A stretch of 37,040 nt of DNA from Natronomonas salinimetallica (GTDB lineage: Archaea > Halobacteriota > Halobacteria > Halobacteriales > Haloarculaceae), in the NCBI RefSeq assembly GCF_013839515.1, contig NZ_JACDNQ010000017.1, forward strand, positions 7,382-44,421. Reading direction: 5' to 3'. The translations under genes were made by a program, and so were the position numbers. The notes below the pieces were generated by a model, which was given only the letters and a program-made list of their open reading frames with translations, made no database searches and was not told the origin of the DNA. Every line of letters starts with the position of its first letter. Positions within the stretch are counted from its first letter, which is position 1. Shown piece after piece: positions 7,887 to 16,374 of the stretch.

Positions 7887-7916
7887 TTTTTTGTACCAGC
7901 ACGACGACTAGCCAGT

Positions 7917-9353
7917 ATGGCCACCGATTCCACCCTCAACCACGACGAACTCTATATCAAGGGTCGATGGACGCCGACGACCGACCGGATCGACGTAACT
8001 GACCTCACGAACGACACCACGTTCGCGAGCATCTCGGCCGCGACGCCGGCCGACGCGGAGGACGCCCTCGAAGCCGCGCAGGCCGCCCAGGCGGACATGC
8101 GCGAAACGACCATCGTCCAGCGCGCCGAGTGGGTCACCGCCATCGCGGACGGGATCGAGGCGCGAAAGCCCGAACTCGCGGACGTGATCGTCCGCGAGGC
8201 GGGCAAGCCGATCAGCAGCGCGCGGGGGGAGGTCGACGCCGCCGCCGAGCGGTTCCGGCGCGCCGCGGAGGAAGCCCGGTCCCTCGAGGGAAAGTATGTC
8301 GAGGGGACGACCGAGGGCCACGAGGGCTGGCGTGCGATCGTCCGCAACGAACCCGTCGGAACCGCCCTCTGTATCACCCCGTACAACTACCCCCTCTCGA
8401 CGACGGCGCTGCAGGTCGCCCCGGCGCTCGCGGCGGGGAACTCGGTCATCCTCAAACCGGCGACGAAGACCCCCATCAGCGGGGCGATCCTCGCCGAAAT
8501 CATCGTCGAGGCGGCCCCGGACCTCCCCGAAGGCGCGTTCGGGTTCGTTCCCGGGCGGGCGAGCGAAATCGGTGACGTCCTCGCGGGCGACGACCGGATC
8601 GACGCCATCGCGATGACCGGCTCCTCGGGCGCGGGCAAACACGTCGCGGGGGTCAGCGGGATGGTCGAACTCCACATGGAACTCGGCGGCAACGCCCCCG
8701 AGATCGTGTTCCCCGACGCCGACCTCGATTCGGCCTCCTCCGCGGCGACCGCCGGATCGCTGAAGTACGCCGGACAGCGGTGTTCGGCCGTCTCCCGCGT
8801 CCTCGCCCACGAGGACGTTCACGACGACCTGGTCGACCGCATCGACGCCGAGATGGACGGGTGGGAAGCCGGCGACCTCTTCGAGGAGGAGACGTCGCTC
8901 GGCCCGCTCATCTCACACGAGCAAGCCGACTGGGTCGTCGAACTCATCGAGGACGCCCTCGATCGGGGTGCGACGCTGGTCCGCGGCGGCGAGCGCGACG
9001 GCCGCTTCGTCGAGCCGACGCTCCTGGCAGACGTCCCACAGGACGCCCGCATCGTCCACGAAGAGCAGTTCGGCCCGGTCGTTGCCGTGACGACCTTTGC
9101 CGACGAGGGGGACGCGTTGGGGGTCGCCAACGGCGGCGACCTCGGCCTCGACGCAGCGGTTTTCACCGCCGACTACGACCGCGCGATGCGCATGGCCGAC
9201 CGGCTCGAAGTCGGCGGCGTTCGTATCAACGGCGCGCCGAGCCACGGTCTCGGCGACATCCCCTTCGGCGGGAAGAAGGACTCCGGGATCGGCCGTGAGG
9301 GAATCGGCTACACGATCGAGGCCTTCGTCGAGCGCAAGAGCATCATCCTGTGA
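7917..9353 (+). CDS. gapN: Non-phosphorylating glyceraldehyde-3-phosphate dehydrogenase (ALDH superfamily)
   Basis: A 478-residue aldehyde dehydrogenase with catalytic C289 in GQRCSAVSR, general base E255 in MELGGN, oxyanion N157 in TPYNYP and K180 in LKPA. The GQRC-(S/T)-AV context is typical of GAPN rather than general ALDHs. It should oxidise glyceraldehyde-3-phosphate directly to 3-phosphoglycerate without making 1,3-bisphosphoglycerate, the lower branch of the haloarchaeal ED route. The open frame extends upstream into trmB, but the ATG at 7917 is preferred because it gives the family N-terminus and follows a palindrome/TATA region with short-leader spacing. Its TGA overlaps the ATG of pyruvate kinase (TGATG), so the two are coupled. 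Another aldehyde substrate cannot be excluded by sequence alone. Confidence 0.9.
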   Translation: MATDSTLNHDELYIKGRWTPTTDRIDVTDLTNDTTFASISAATPADAEDALEAAQAAQADMRETTIVQRAEWVTAIADGIEARKPELADVIVREAGKPISSARGEVDAAAERFRRAAEEARSLEGKYVEGTTEGHEGWRAIVRNEPVGTALCITPYNYPLSTTALQVAPALAAGNSVILKPATKTPISGAILAEIIVEAAPDLPEGAFGFVPGRASEIGDVLAGDDRIDAIAMTGSSGAGKHVAGVSGMVELHMELGGNAPEIVFPDADLDSASSAATAGSLKYAGQRCSAVSRVLAHEDVHDDLVDRIDAEMDGWEAGDLFEEETSLGPLISHEQADWVVELIEDALDRGATLVRGGERDGRFVEPTLLADVPQDARIVHEEQFGPVVAVTTFADEGDALGVANGGDLGLDAAVFTADYDRAMRMADRLEVGGVRINGAPSHGLGDIPFGGKKDSGIGREGIGYTIEAFVERKSIIL

Positions 9354-11089
9354 TGCGACGAGCCAAGATCGTCTGTACGCTGGGGCCCGCCTCCGACGAC
9401 CGAGAGACGATCGCGGGCCTCGCCGACGCCGGGATGTCGGTCGCCCGACTGAACGCCAGCCACGGTACGACGGAGCACCGCGAGACGGTCATCGAGCGTG
9501 TCCGTGAGGTAAGCGAGCGCAACGGCGTTCCCGTCGCGACGATGCTCGACGTACCGGGTCCGGAGATCCGGACCGCGCCCCTCCCCGAACCGATCGAAAT
9601 CCCCACCGGCACGGAGCGTCGCCTCGTCGAGGGGGGGACGGTCGACGACGACGTAATCGGCCTCTCGACGTCGATCGCCAACGTCGAACCCGGCGACCGC
9701 GTCCTGTTGGACGACGGACGGATCGAGACGACGGTCCGGCGCGTCGAGGGCGATGCGGCCGTCGTCCACGTCGACTCCGGGGGCCCGCTGGGCGGCCGAA
9801 AGGGGGTCAACGTCCCCGGCGTCGACCTCGGCCTGGAGTTCGTCAACGAGGGCGACCGCGAGGAGCTCCGGCTGGCGGCCGAGGCCGACGTCGACTACGT
9901 CGCCGCGAGCTTCGTCGGCTCCGCGGACGACGTCTACGCCGTGAACGCCGTCTTGGAGTCCTTCGACGCCGACGTCCCCGTCGTCGCGAAGATCGAGCGC
10001 GTCGAAGCCGTCGAACACCTCTCGGAGATCCTCTCGGCCGCGGACGGCGTCATGGTCGCCCGTGGGGACCTCGGCGTCGAGTGCCCACTGGAGAAGGTTC
10101 CCCTGATTCAAAAACGCGCCATCCGCGAGGCCCAACGCGCCGGCATTCCGGTCATCACCGCGACCGAGATGCTCGATTCGATGGTCGAGGCGCGCCGACC
10201 GACGCGCGCCGAGGCCTCCGACGTCGCCAACGCCGTCCTCGACGGCACGGACGCGGTCATGCTCTCCGGGGAGACCGCGATCGGCGACCACCCGGTCCGG
10301 GTCGTCGAGACGATGGCCCGCATCGTCCGGGACGTCGAGGAAAGCGACGAGTACGCCGAATCCAGAGAGCAACGCGTCCCGCCGGCGGCCGAGCCCCGGA
10401 CTGACGCGATCGCCCGCTCGGCGCGCTATCTCGCACGCGACGTCGACGCCGAGGCCATCATCACGGTCACGGAGTCCGGCTACACGGCCAACAAGGTCGC
10501 GAAGTACCGTCCCGCGGTTCCGATCGTGGCGGTGACACCCGACGAGCGGGTTCGACGCCGCCTCGCGTTGCTCTGGGGGGTCATGCCGCGGTATCAGCTC
10601 TCGCCGGAGGGCGGAGCCACGGAACTCATAGAACGGTCCGCCACCGAGGCCATCGACGCCGGCGTCATCCAAAGCGGGGACACGGTCGTCGTCCTCGCCG
10701 GGATGATGACCGAACTCGAGGGGGCGAACACGACGAACACGATGAAGGTCCACCTCGCCGCGGAGGTCCTCGCCAGTGGCCGCGGCGTCTGTGCCGGCCG
10801 CGCTGTCGGCCCGGCGTTCGTCTCCGAGGACGGCGATCTCACCGACTGCCCGGAGGGTGCCGTCGTCGTCATTCCGTCGTCCTTCGAGGGGGAGTTCACC
10901 GGCGATCTCTCCGCTATCGGGGCGATCGTCACCTCCCAGTCGGGCATGACCAACTACCCCGCGATGGTCGCCCGCGAGTTGGGGGTCCCGATGGTCGGCG
11001 ACGCGACGCTCGCCCTCTCGGACGGGACGGTCGTCACGGTCGACGGCGACCGCGGTGTCGTCTATGAGGCCGCGGTTGCGGAGCGCTGA
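9353..11089 (+). CDS. pyk: Pyruvate kinase with C-terminal PEP-utiliser-like domain
   Basis: A 578-residue pyruvate kinase converting PEP and ADP to pyruvate and ATP. It starts MRRAKIVCTLGPAS and contains ATEMLDSM and MLSGETAIG in the barrel. The regulatory C domain spans about 355-470. After it comes an extra domain of about 100 residues (475-578) resembling the mobile phosphohistidine domain of PEP synthase/PPDK and the C-terminal extension of Bacillus-type pyruvate kinases. In this extension the usual T-S-H-A site reads T-N-Y-P (Y535 in place of histidine), so it cannot be phosphorylated in the usual way. The ATG at 9353 overlaps the gapN stop; a GTG three bases earlier is an alternative. 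It is convergent with mgsA, 21 bp apart. Confidence 0.96.
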   Translation: MRRAKIVCTLGPASDDRETIAGLADAGMSVARLNASHGTTEHRETVIERVREVSERNGVPVATMLDVPGPEIRTAPLPEPIEIPTGTERRLVEGGTVDDDVIGLSTSIANVEPGDRVLLDDGRIETTVRRVEGDAAVVHVDSGGPLGGRKGVNVPGVDLGLEFVNEGDREELRLAAEADVDYVAASFVGSADDVYAVNAVLESFDADVPVVAKIERVEAVEHLSEILSAADGVMVARGDLGVECPLEKVPLIQKRAIREAQRAGIPVITATEMLDSMVEARRPTRAEASDVANAVLDGTDAVMLSGETAIGDHPVRVVETMARIVRDVEESDEYAESREQRVPPAAEPRTDAIARSARYLARDVDAEAIITVTESGYTANKVAKYRPAVPIVAVTPDERVRRRLALLWGVMPRYQLSPEGGATELIERSATEAIDAGVIQSGDTVVVLAGMMTELEGANTTNTMKVHLAAEVLASGRGVCAGRAVGPAFVSEDGDLTDCPEGAVVVIPSSFEGEFTGDLSAIGAIVTSQSGMTNYPAMVARELGVPMVGDATLALSDGTVVTVDGDRGVVYEAAVAER

Positions 11090-11110
11090 TCCCGTCGGAT
11101 ACCTTCGGGT

Positions 11111-11494
11111 TTACTCCTCTGCGGTCCCCGAATCGACGAGTCCGGTGAGCAGCGCCGTCGCGCTCGCGCGGTTCGTCGCCAGCGGGATCCCGTGTACGTC
11201 ACAGATGCGAAGCAGCGCGGAGATGTCCGGCTCGTGGGGCTGGGCCGTCATCGGGTCCCGAAAGAAGACTACCGCGTCGCAGTCGCCGGTAACGATCGCC
11301 GAGCCGATCATCAAGTCCCCGCCCAGCGGTCCCGATGCCATCCGTGTGACGGAGAGCCCCGTCTCGTCGGTGAGGCGTCCGCCGGTCGTCCCCGTCCCGA
11401 TGAGGTCGTTCGCCGCGAGGATCGCCTCGTGTTCTTTGGCCCACGCTATCATCTCGGGTTTCTCGTCGTCGTGTGCAATGAGCGCAATGCGCAT
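11111..11494 (-). CDS. mgsA: Methylglyoxal synthase
   Basis: A 127-residue protein with the methylglyoxal synthase fold signatures: ALIAHDDEKP at the N-terminus (H8), GTGTTG at 34-39, catalytic D60 in SGPLGGDLMIG, and FFRDPMTAQPHEPD with H87 and D90. These correspond to residues conserved in the bacterial enzyme. It converts dihydroxyacetone phosphate to methylglyoxal and phosphate, a bypass of lower glycolysis that releases phosphate. A longer frame starting at 11515 adds MSVCVLF, but the ATG at 11494 matches the family start. It sits tail to tail with pyruvate kinase, which fits a triose-phosphate overflow role; that role is inferred. Confidence 0.93.
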   Translation of the reverse strand: MRIALIAHDDEKPEMIAWAKEHEAILAANDLIGTGTTGGRLTDETGLSVTRMASGPLGGDLMIGSAIVTGDCDAVVFFRDPMTAQPHEPDISALLRICDVHGIPLATNRASATALLTGLVDSGTAEE

Positions 11495-11598
11495 GAAGAG
11501 AACACAGACGGACACGTCTTGAAGCCGTCGCCGGTGAGGCGTCTTGGGACCGTCGCCGGCGGGAACTGATCGAGGTCGCGAACGGCCCGTCGTCTACG

Positions 11599-11730
11599 TC
11601 ATTCGAAGTCGGTTTGATCCGCAGTCTCTGTACACACTGGACAGCCGCTCGAGAGGATCGCCTCCCGCATCGAGCCGTTGACCTCGATTTCTTGCTTGCA
11701 TTCCGGACAGATGAACATATACGTACTCAT
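11599..11730 (-). CDS. Small zinc-ribbon protein (43 aa)
   Basis: A 43-residue protein with two metal-binding knuckles, C8-P-E-C11 and C30-P-V-C33, separated by an acidic helix-prone segment. This is the layout of the many tiny CPxC zinc-finger proteins of haloarchaea, most without known function. The open frame runs upstream to 11919, but that part is arginine- and aspartate-rich and lacks family character, so the ATG at 11730 (MSTYMFICPEC) is preferred. It lies downstream of, and on the same strand as, the winged-helix regulator ending at 11847, and could share its transcript. Role unknown. Confidence 0.7.
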   Translation of the reverse strand: MSTYMFICPECKQEIEVNGSMREAILSSGCPVCTETADQTDFE

Positions 11731-11846
11731 GATCGGATCGTGATCGTCACCGGACGCCCGCTCGTCCCTCGGTGTGACCCCCACAGAGTCCCCCGGATCC
11801 GCATCCCGCCGGCGTTCGTCAGTGACCTCTTTCGTATCGGGCACTG

Positions 11847-12272
11847 TTAATCGGCCGCTTCCGGCGTCTCCGCGGTGGCTGCACTCGAGAGTCCGACCGT
11901 CATGCCGTCCGACTCGCACAGCGAGATAGTGACGTCGTCGAACGTCCGTCGATACTCGCTCGCGTGCTTGCCATCGGGGCTGAGCCGGATACGTTCCTCG
12001 AGCAACCCGGCCTCGGTCAGCCGTTCGAGCTTCCGGTACGTCGTCGATCGCGGGACGTCACACCGCTCGATGAGCTCGCCCGCCGTCAACGCCTCCTCCG
12101 CTGTCGCCTCGAGTAACGCACGGCAATCCGGATCCTCCAACGCTGTCAACACCGTCTCGCAGTCGGTGCGGCGGGAGCTCTCCTCGCCCGATGCCTGCAA
12201 GCCGTCTTTCGGTCGGAGTTTCGAGGACATCTTCGTATCTGATGGGAGAATCTCTACGTTGTCGTAATCCAT
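11847..12272 (-). CDS. Winged-helix (ArsR-like) transcriptional regulator
   Basis: A 141-residue protein with a winged helix at about 40-105. The helix-turn-helix region contains LTAGELIERCDVPRSTTYRK, followed by LERLTEAGLLEERIRL. This resembles the haloarchaeal ArsR-like regulators that carry a short C-terminal effector or dimer region. The N-terminal 30 residues are polar; an internal start at MSSKL is possible. The ATG at 12272 is supported by a TATA-like GTATATAAAAC on the minus strand about 22-25 bp upstream. It is divergent from the HTH-10 gene, and a direct repeat lies in the shared promoter, so autoregulation is plausible. Target and ligand are unknown. Confidence 0.8.
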   Translation of the reverse strand: MDYDNVEILPSDTKMSSKLRPKDGLQASGEESSRRTDCETVLTALEDPDCRALLEATAEEALTAGELIERCDVPRSTTYRKLERLTEAGLLEERIRLSPDGKHASEYRRTFDDVTISLCESDGMTVGLSSAATAETPEAAD

Positions 12273-12279
12273 CCCTCAG

Positions 12280-12305
12280 TATACAGGGTGTTTTATATAC
12301 AGGGG
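12280..12305. promoter_or_regulatory. Direct-repeat operator candidate with TATA box
   Basis: TATACAGGG occurs twice, at 12280-12288 and 12297-12305, 17 bp apart, flanking and overlapping the minus-strand TATA box (12289-12299) of the winged-helix gene. The copies sit where a repressor would block transcription. The plus-strand HTH-10 gene has its own weak TATA-like AGTATTAGG near 12365-12373. Confidence 0.45.
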
Positions 12306-12397
12306 GCCTCCGATATGTTCGTATCCCCGGTCGGTGGGGGACACGCCGCATACCGGTAGCCGGCAGTATTAGGTACGAACGGACACAACACATCGCG

Positions 12398-13042
12398 ATG
12401 CCCGGTATCCGTGCCGAGATACGCGTCGATGCCGACGGGACCTGCCCCGTCGTCGAGGCCGCCTCGGATCGTGGATCCCCGTCGTATACGATCGCGCGGA
12501 GTGTCATAGCCAACGCCCCCGAACGCGTGAGCGAGGAGTTCATGCTCGAACGCGGCGAGACGCCGGCGACGAGCGTCGAGTTGACCGAGACCTTCGATTA
12601 CGGCTCGAAGACGATGTACCGATTCATCCGGGATCGGGGATGGGGATGTCCCTGTGAGACCGTCGAACAGTTCGACTGTCCGATCGTCGACCTCCACGCC
12701 CGCGAGGGAACTCTGTATCTCGTCTTCCACGCCGTCGATATGGATGCCCTCCAAAAGACGATCCTGACGCTGCAGGATCGGTACCCGTCGGTCGACGTCC
12801 GCCGCCTGCTCCGCAGCGAACACGACCCCCCCGAGGACAACCTCGTCTTCGTCGACCGGGGGCGGCTCACCGAACGACAGCGGGAGGTGCTCGAAACGGC
12901 ACACACGATGGGATACTTCGAGCACCCGAAGAACGCCAACGCCGGCGAGGTCGCGGACGAACTCGGTATCACGACGTCGACGTTTTCCGAACACCTCTCG
13001 GCCGCCCAATCGAAGCTCATGGACGCGATACTCGATATCTGA
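12398..13042 (+). CDS. HTH-10 (bacterio-opsin activator-like) transcriptional regulator
   Basis: A 214-residue protein. The C-terminal HTH-10 domain (about 158-214) contains LTERQREVLETAHTMGYFEHP followed by EVADELGITTSTFSEHL, the diagnostic pattern of the haloarchaeal Bat/HTH-10 family. The N-terminal 150 residues form a sensor-like region with a cysteine pair in WGCPCETVEQFDCP, which might bind metal or respond to redox. The ATG at 12398 is about 29 bp after a weak TATA-like sequence. It is divergent from the ArsR-like regulator. The regulated genes cannot be deduced. Confidence 0.88.
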   Translation: MPGIRAEIRVDADGTCPVVEAASDRGSPSYTIARSVIANAPERVSEEFMLERGETPATSVELTETFDYGSKTMYRFIRDRGWGCPCETVEQFDCPIVDLHAREGTLYLVFHAVDMDALQKTILTLQDRYPSVDVRRLLRSEHDPPEDNLVFVDRGRLTERQREVLETAHTMGYFEHPKNANAGEVADELGITTSTFSEHLSAAQSKLMDAILDI

Positions 13043-13178
13043 GCCCCTCGTCCCGGTTCGGGTCTCGGGGGAGCCTCGGCCCGGCTTCGATGCGCAGGTG
13101 CCCACGTCCACATCCACGGACGGCCCCGCGGACGGCCCCGACCCGGTCGCTTAAGCACCTTCTCGCGCATCACCACGT

Positions 13179-13538
13179 ATGGACGGCGAGATCACCGCCG
13201 ATGAACTCAAAGAGCTGCTCGACTCCGGAACGCCCCCCCGCATCGTCGACATCCGATCGCCGGGACAGTTCCGACGGGAACACATCCCCGGCAGCGAGAA
13301 CATCCCCTTTGCGGAGCTGACCGCCCGGATCGAGGAGCTGTCCGACGCTGATCGCGTCGTGACGGTCTGTCCACACGGAAAATCGAGCGTACAGGCGGCG
13401 CGGCTCATCGCGTCCTTCGAGGGCTTCGAAGGACGCGTCGAATCGCTCGATCCCGGACTCCGGGGATGGCCCTACGAGGTCGAGACCGGGGAGCCGTCAA
13501 CGGCCACGCCGGGCGAGACGCCGGATACGCCTTTTTGA
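13179..13538 (+). CDS. Rhodanese-like sulfurtransferase domain protein
   Basis: A 119-residue single rhodanese domain with VDIRSPGQFRREHIPGSENIP near the N-terminus and the active-site loop VCPHGKSS, whose cysteine would carry the persulfide. It probably transfers sulfane sulfur in the cytoplasm or acts as a sulfur-carrier partner; the substrate is unknown. A TATA-like GCTTAAGC is centred about 26 bp before the ATG, indicating a leaderless transcript. It converges on the eIF1 gene across a 293-bp gap holding a tandem repeat. Confidence 0.9.
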   Translation: MDGEITADELKELLDSGTPPRIVDIRSPGQFRREHIPGSENIPFAELTARIEELSDADRVVTVCPHGKSSVQAARLIASFEGFEGRVESLDPGLRGWPYEVETGEPSTATPGETPDTPF

Positions 13539-13668
13539 CTCACTCGGTCGGAGGTAGATACCGAACGGATACGTCGGTCCGTCGGCCTCGGCCGTCGGTC
13601 CCCAGCATCGATTGTCGTCCTCGGCATCGGCCGATACCGTCGGACAGAACGCTGTTCCCACCGGTAGA

Positions 13669-13770
13669 GAGCCGTTTCGGGCGACAAAGAGCCGTTTCGG
13701 GCGACAAAGAGCCGTTTCGAGGCGACAAAGAGCCGTTTCGAGGCGACAAAGAGCCGTTTCGACCGACAGC
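13669..13770. repeat. 20/21-bp tandem repeat, five copies, between convergent genes
   Basis: Two copies of gagccgtttcgggcgacaaa (13669, 13689), two 21-bp copies carrying an extra a (13709, 13730) and a degenerate fifth (13751-13770). They lie in the 293-bp region between the 3' ends of the rhodanese and eIF1 genes. The mixed 20/21-bp period means no continuous reading frame. No other gene is evident in 13539-13831. Confidence 0.95.
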
Positions 13771-13831
13771 ATCGACGCCTCTGTCCAACGGTAGAACAAA
13801 AGCGGCGCACCCGACGTGTGGCTAGAGAACG

Positions 13832-14137
<306 letters not shown>

Positions 14138-14150
14138 TTACACGACGGCT

Positions 14151-14160
14151 CTATTAAACA
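14151..14160 (-). promoter_or_regulatory. TATA box of sui1
   Basis: The minus strand reads TGTTTAATAG, immediately after the stop of the upstream transglutaminase gene and about 30 bp before the sui1 start. It separates sui1 transcriptionally from the operon upstream. Confidence 0.5.
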
Positions 14161-16374
14161 CTATCGGGACCCCCTGTCGGGCTTTTCGGCCCGCCACGGC
14201 AGCAACGAACGCTCCGCAAGCAGGCCGGCGAGGTCGCTCCGGGCGCGCTCCGCCGTCGCCGCGTCGACGCCGTCACCGTATCGCGCCCGTTCATATCGCT
14301 CGCGGATCCGTTCGAAGCGTTCGTCGCTCCCGGCGAAGAACTGTCGGGGCGTCTCGTCGGCGGCTTTCGTCCGACCGCGCCGCTCCTCGAGGTAGACGGC
14401 GCGACGGTAGACACCGGCGACGACGGCCTCGGGGTCGCCGCCCGGCGGACGTCGGAGCCAAAGCTCCCGGTATAGCCGCCGCCCCACGCCGCGACGGCGG
14501 GCGACGACGGCGGCAGCCAAGAGGGCGACACCGCCGGCTAGTTGCACCGGAGCCGGCACCGACGGAACCCCCGAAGCCCCATCGTCGGCGCGCTGGTCGG
14601 CGGCGGCGACCGGATCGATCCCGACGTCCTCGGCACCGGCTCCGGCAGCGGGTGTCTCCGTCGTCCCCGCCGACGGTTCCGAGGTGTCCGGTCCGGGCGT
14701 ATCGGCCCCTCCGGCTCCGTCCTCGGAGGTGTCGTCGGTCTCGATACTGTCGTCGAGGGTCGCCCGCTCGGCCGCCTCGCGCGGCTCCGCGGGCGTCGGA
14801 TCGAACTTGATCCAGCCGTGTTCCGGGAGGTACACCTCGACCCACGCGTGGGAGTTGTATCCGCGAACGGTCCACTCCCGGTCGTCGACCTGTTCGCCGG
14901 GGGTGTAGCCGACGGCGAAGCGGGCCGGGATCCCCTGGGTTCTGAGCATCGCCACCATCGTCGTCGCGAAGTACGTACAGTAGCCGGCCTCCATCTCGAA
15001 GAGGAACGCATCGGCGACGTTTCCGCGGGGGCGATCGACGTCGAGGCTGTACTCGTACTCCGTCCGGAGCCAGTGTTCGAGCGTCCGGGCGGTGTCGTAG
15101 GGGTTTTCGGCGTTGGCGGTGAGTCGGTCGGTCCGTTCTGCGACGCGGTCGGGCGTGTCCGTCGGCAGTTGGGTGTAGCGGTCCTCGATTCCCGCGGGAT
15201 AGGACGTGCCCGCGCGCCGGAGTCGGTCGGGACTTGCCGTGGGAACCTCGCTTTCGACGCGGTATGATTCGCCCGCCTGAAGCGGGCTAGCGGGTTCGAA
15301 GCTGCCGCCCCCGGTAACCCGGACCGGAACCGGAACGCCGTCGATGCGCGTCGGCTTCCTGGCGGCCGGGAGGGTCGCGATCGTCGACTCGGCCGTATAG
15401 GTCTGTCGCAGCGTCCGGCTTTCGCCCGGGGGACCCGGGAGGGATCCGTCGTACTCGCGGGTCGACCCGCTTCGGACCCAGCCGTCGCCGGTAAACCGGT
15501 CGTAGGTTCCGACCCGCCAGTAGGCTCTCTCGTCGGCCTCGACGGTATATCGGCGCTCCGGGGAGAGGTCGATGGAGCCGGTGACGGCGATGCTATCGCC
15601 GGCGTGAACCAGACTCGACTCCACCGTCGATCCGGCGTCGCCGACCCCCTCGGGGGAGAGGAGCGTTCCGACCGCGCCCGGAGCAGCGCCGACGACGAGC
15701 GTCGAGACGAGCATCGCCGCGACCACGAGGACGGCACCGTCGGCGTTCCGAAGCCGCTCCTGCCGGCGGTCGCAGTCACCGAAGGCGACGGCGACCGTCA
15801 CACCCACGACACCCGCAAGCGTCTCGCCGACCGTCGCGTCGCCGGTCAGGACCACGAACCCCAGTGCGCCCCCGGCCACCGCGCTCGCGGCGACGTACCG
15901 CCGCCGAAGGGCGAGATACCACGCGAAAAAGACGGGGACCGGGGCGGCCGAGAGCACCCAGAGGTCGGCGTTGACGATCCGCAGAATGGAGAGTCCGGAG
16001 AGCAACACTGAGGCGTCGTCGAGCATGGGGGCCAAAAGAGTCAGGAACTCGACGCCGCCGGGAAGCGATAGGACGTAGAGATACCCTCCACAGGCGACGC
16101 CCCCGACCGAGAGGAACGCCGCGGTTCGGGGACGCACCAACCGTGCCGCGATCGTCCCCGTGACGAGCGCACCGGCGACGATCGGTGACAGCGTCGTCGG
16201 ATCGCCCGTGACGACGAGGGCCGTGTACAACACCGACAGGAAGGCACCGAGAACCCCGCACACGCCGGCGAGTGCGACCGCTCGGGCCGGCCGGCGGCCG
16301 AGGAGACGTGAGGTTCGATCGACGACGGCGGACGCCGGCACGGGGACGGCCCGCCACCCTCCACCGGCGCTCAT
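14161..16374 (-). CDS. Transglutaminase-like membrane protein (TgpA/DUF4129 type)
   Basis: A 737-residue protein. About 220 hydrophobic N-terminal residues form several membrane helices. An extracytoplasmic region then leads to a transglutaminase-like core with a complete triad: C466 (EAGYCTYF), H509 (GYNSHAW) and D524 (KFDPTP). A Thr/Glu/Pro/Gly-rich linker follows, then one more helix (VQLAGGVALLAAAVVA) and a C-terminal DUF4129-like region. It is the last gene of the MoxR-DUF58-transglutaminase operon, a conserved trio proposed to act in envelope protein processing or assembly. Its substrate is unknown. The ATG at 16374 is the third start in a 23-bp repeat ladder; the upstream ATGs lie in other frames and stop after eight residues. 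Confidence 0.9.
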   Translation of the reverse strand: MSAGGGWRAVPVPASAVVDRTSRLLGRRPARAVALAGVCGVLGAFLSVLYTALVVTGDPTTLSPIVAGALVTGTIAARLVRPRTAAFLSVGGVACGGYLYVLSLPGGVEFLTLLAPMLDDASVLLSGLSILRIVNADLWVLSAAPVPVFFAWYLALRRRYVAASAVAGGALGFVVLTGDATVGETLAGVVGVTVAVAFGDCDRRQERLRNADGAVLVVAAMLVSTLVVGAAPGAVGTLLSPEGVGDAGSTVESSLVHAGDSIAVTGSIDLSPERRYTVEADERAYWRVGTYDRFTGDGWVRSGSTREYDGSLPGPPGESRTLRQTYTAESTIATLPAARKPTRIDGVPVPVRVTGGGSFEPASPLQAGESYRVESEVPTASPDRLRRAGTSYPAGIEDRYTQLPTDTPDRVAERTDRLTANAENPYDTARTLEHWLRTEYEYSLDVDRPRGNVADAFLFEMEAGYCTYFATTMVAMLRTQGIPARFAVGYTPGEQVDDREWTVRGYNSHAWVEVYLPEHGWIKFDPTPAEPREAAERATLDDSIETDDTSEDGAGGADTPGPDTSEPSAGTTETPAAGAGAEDVGIDPVAAADQRADDGASGVPSVPAPVQLAGGVALLAAAVVARRRGVGRRLYRELWLRRPPGGDPEAVVAGVYRRAVYLEERRGRTKAADETPRQFFAGSDERFERIRERYERARYGDGVDAATAERARSDLAGLLAERSLLPWRAEKPDRGSR

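Noticed and set aside
7398-7916. Upstream extension of the gapN frame into trmB
   Set aside because: The extension is an out-of-frame reading of trmB and of a GC-rich gap. The ALDH fold starts after 7917, and a promoter lies just before it.
9308-10753. 481-residue minus-strand frame opposite pyruvate kinase
   Set aside because: Pyruvate kinase on the other strand is unmistakable; the minus frame has no recognisable domain.
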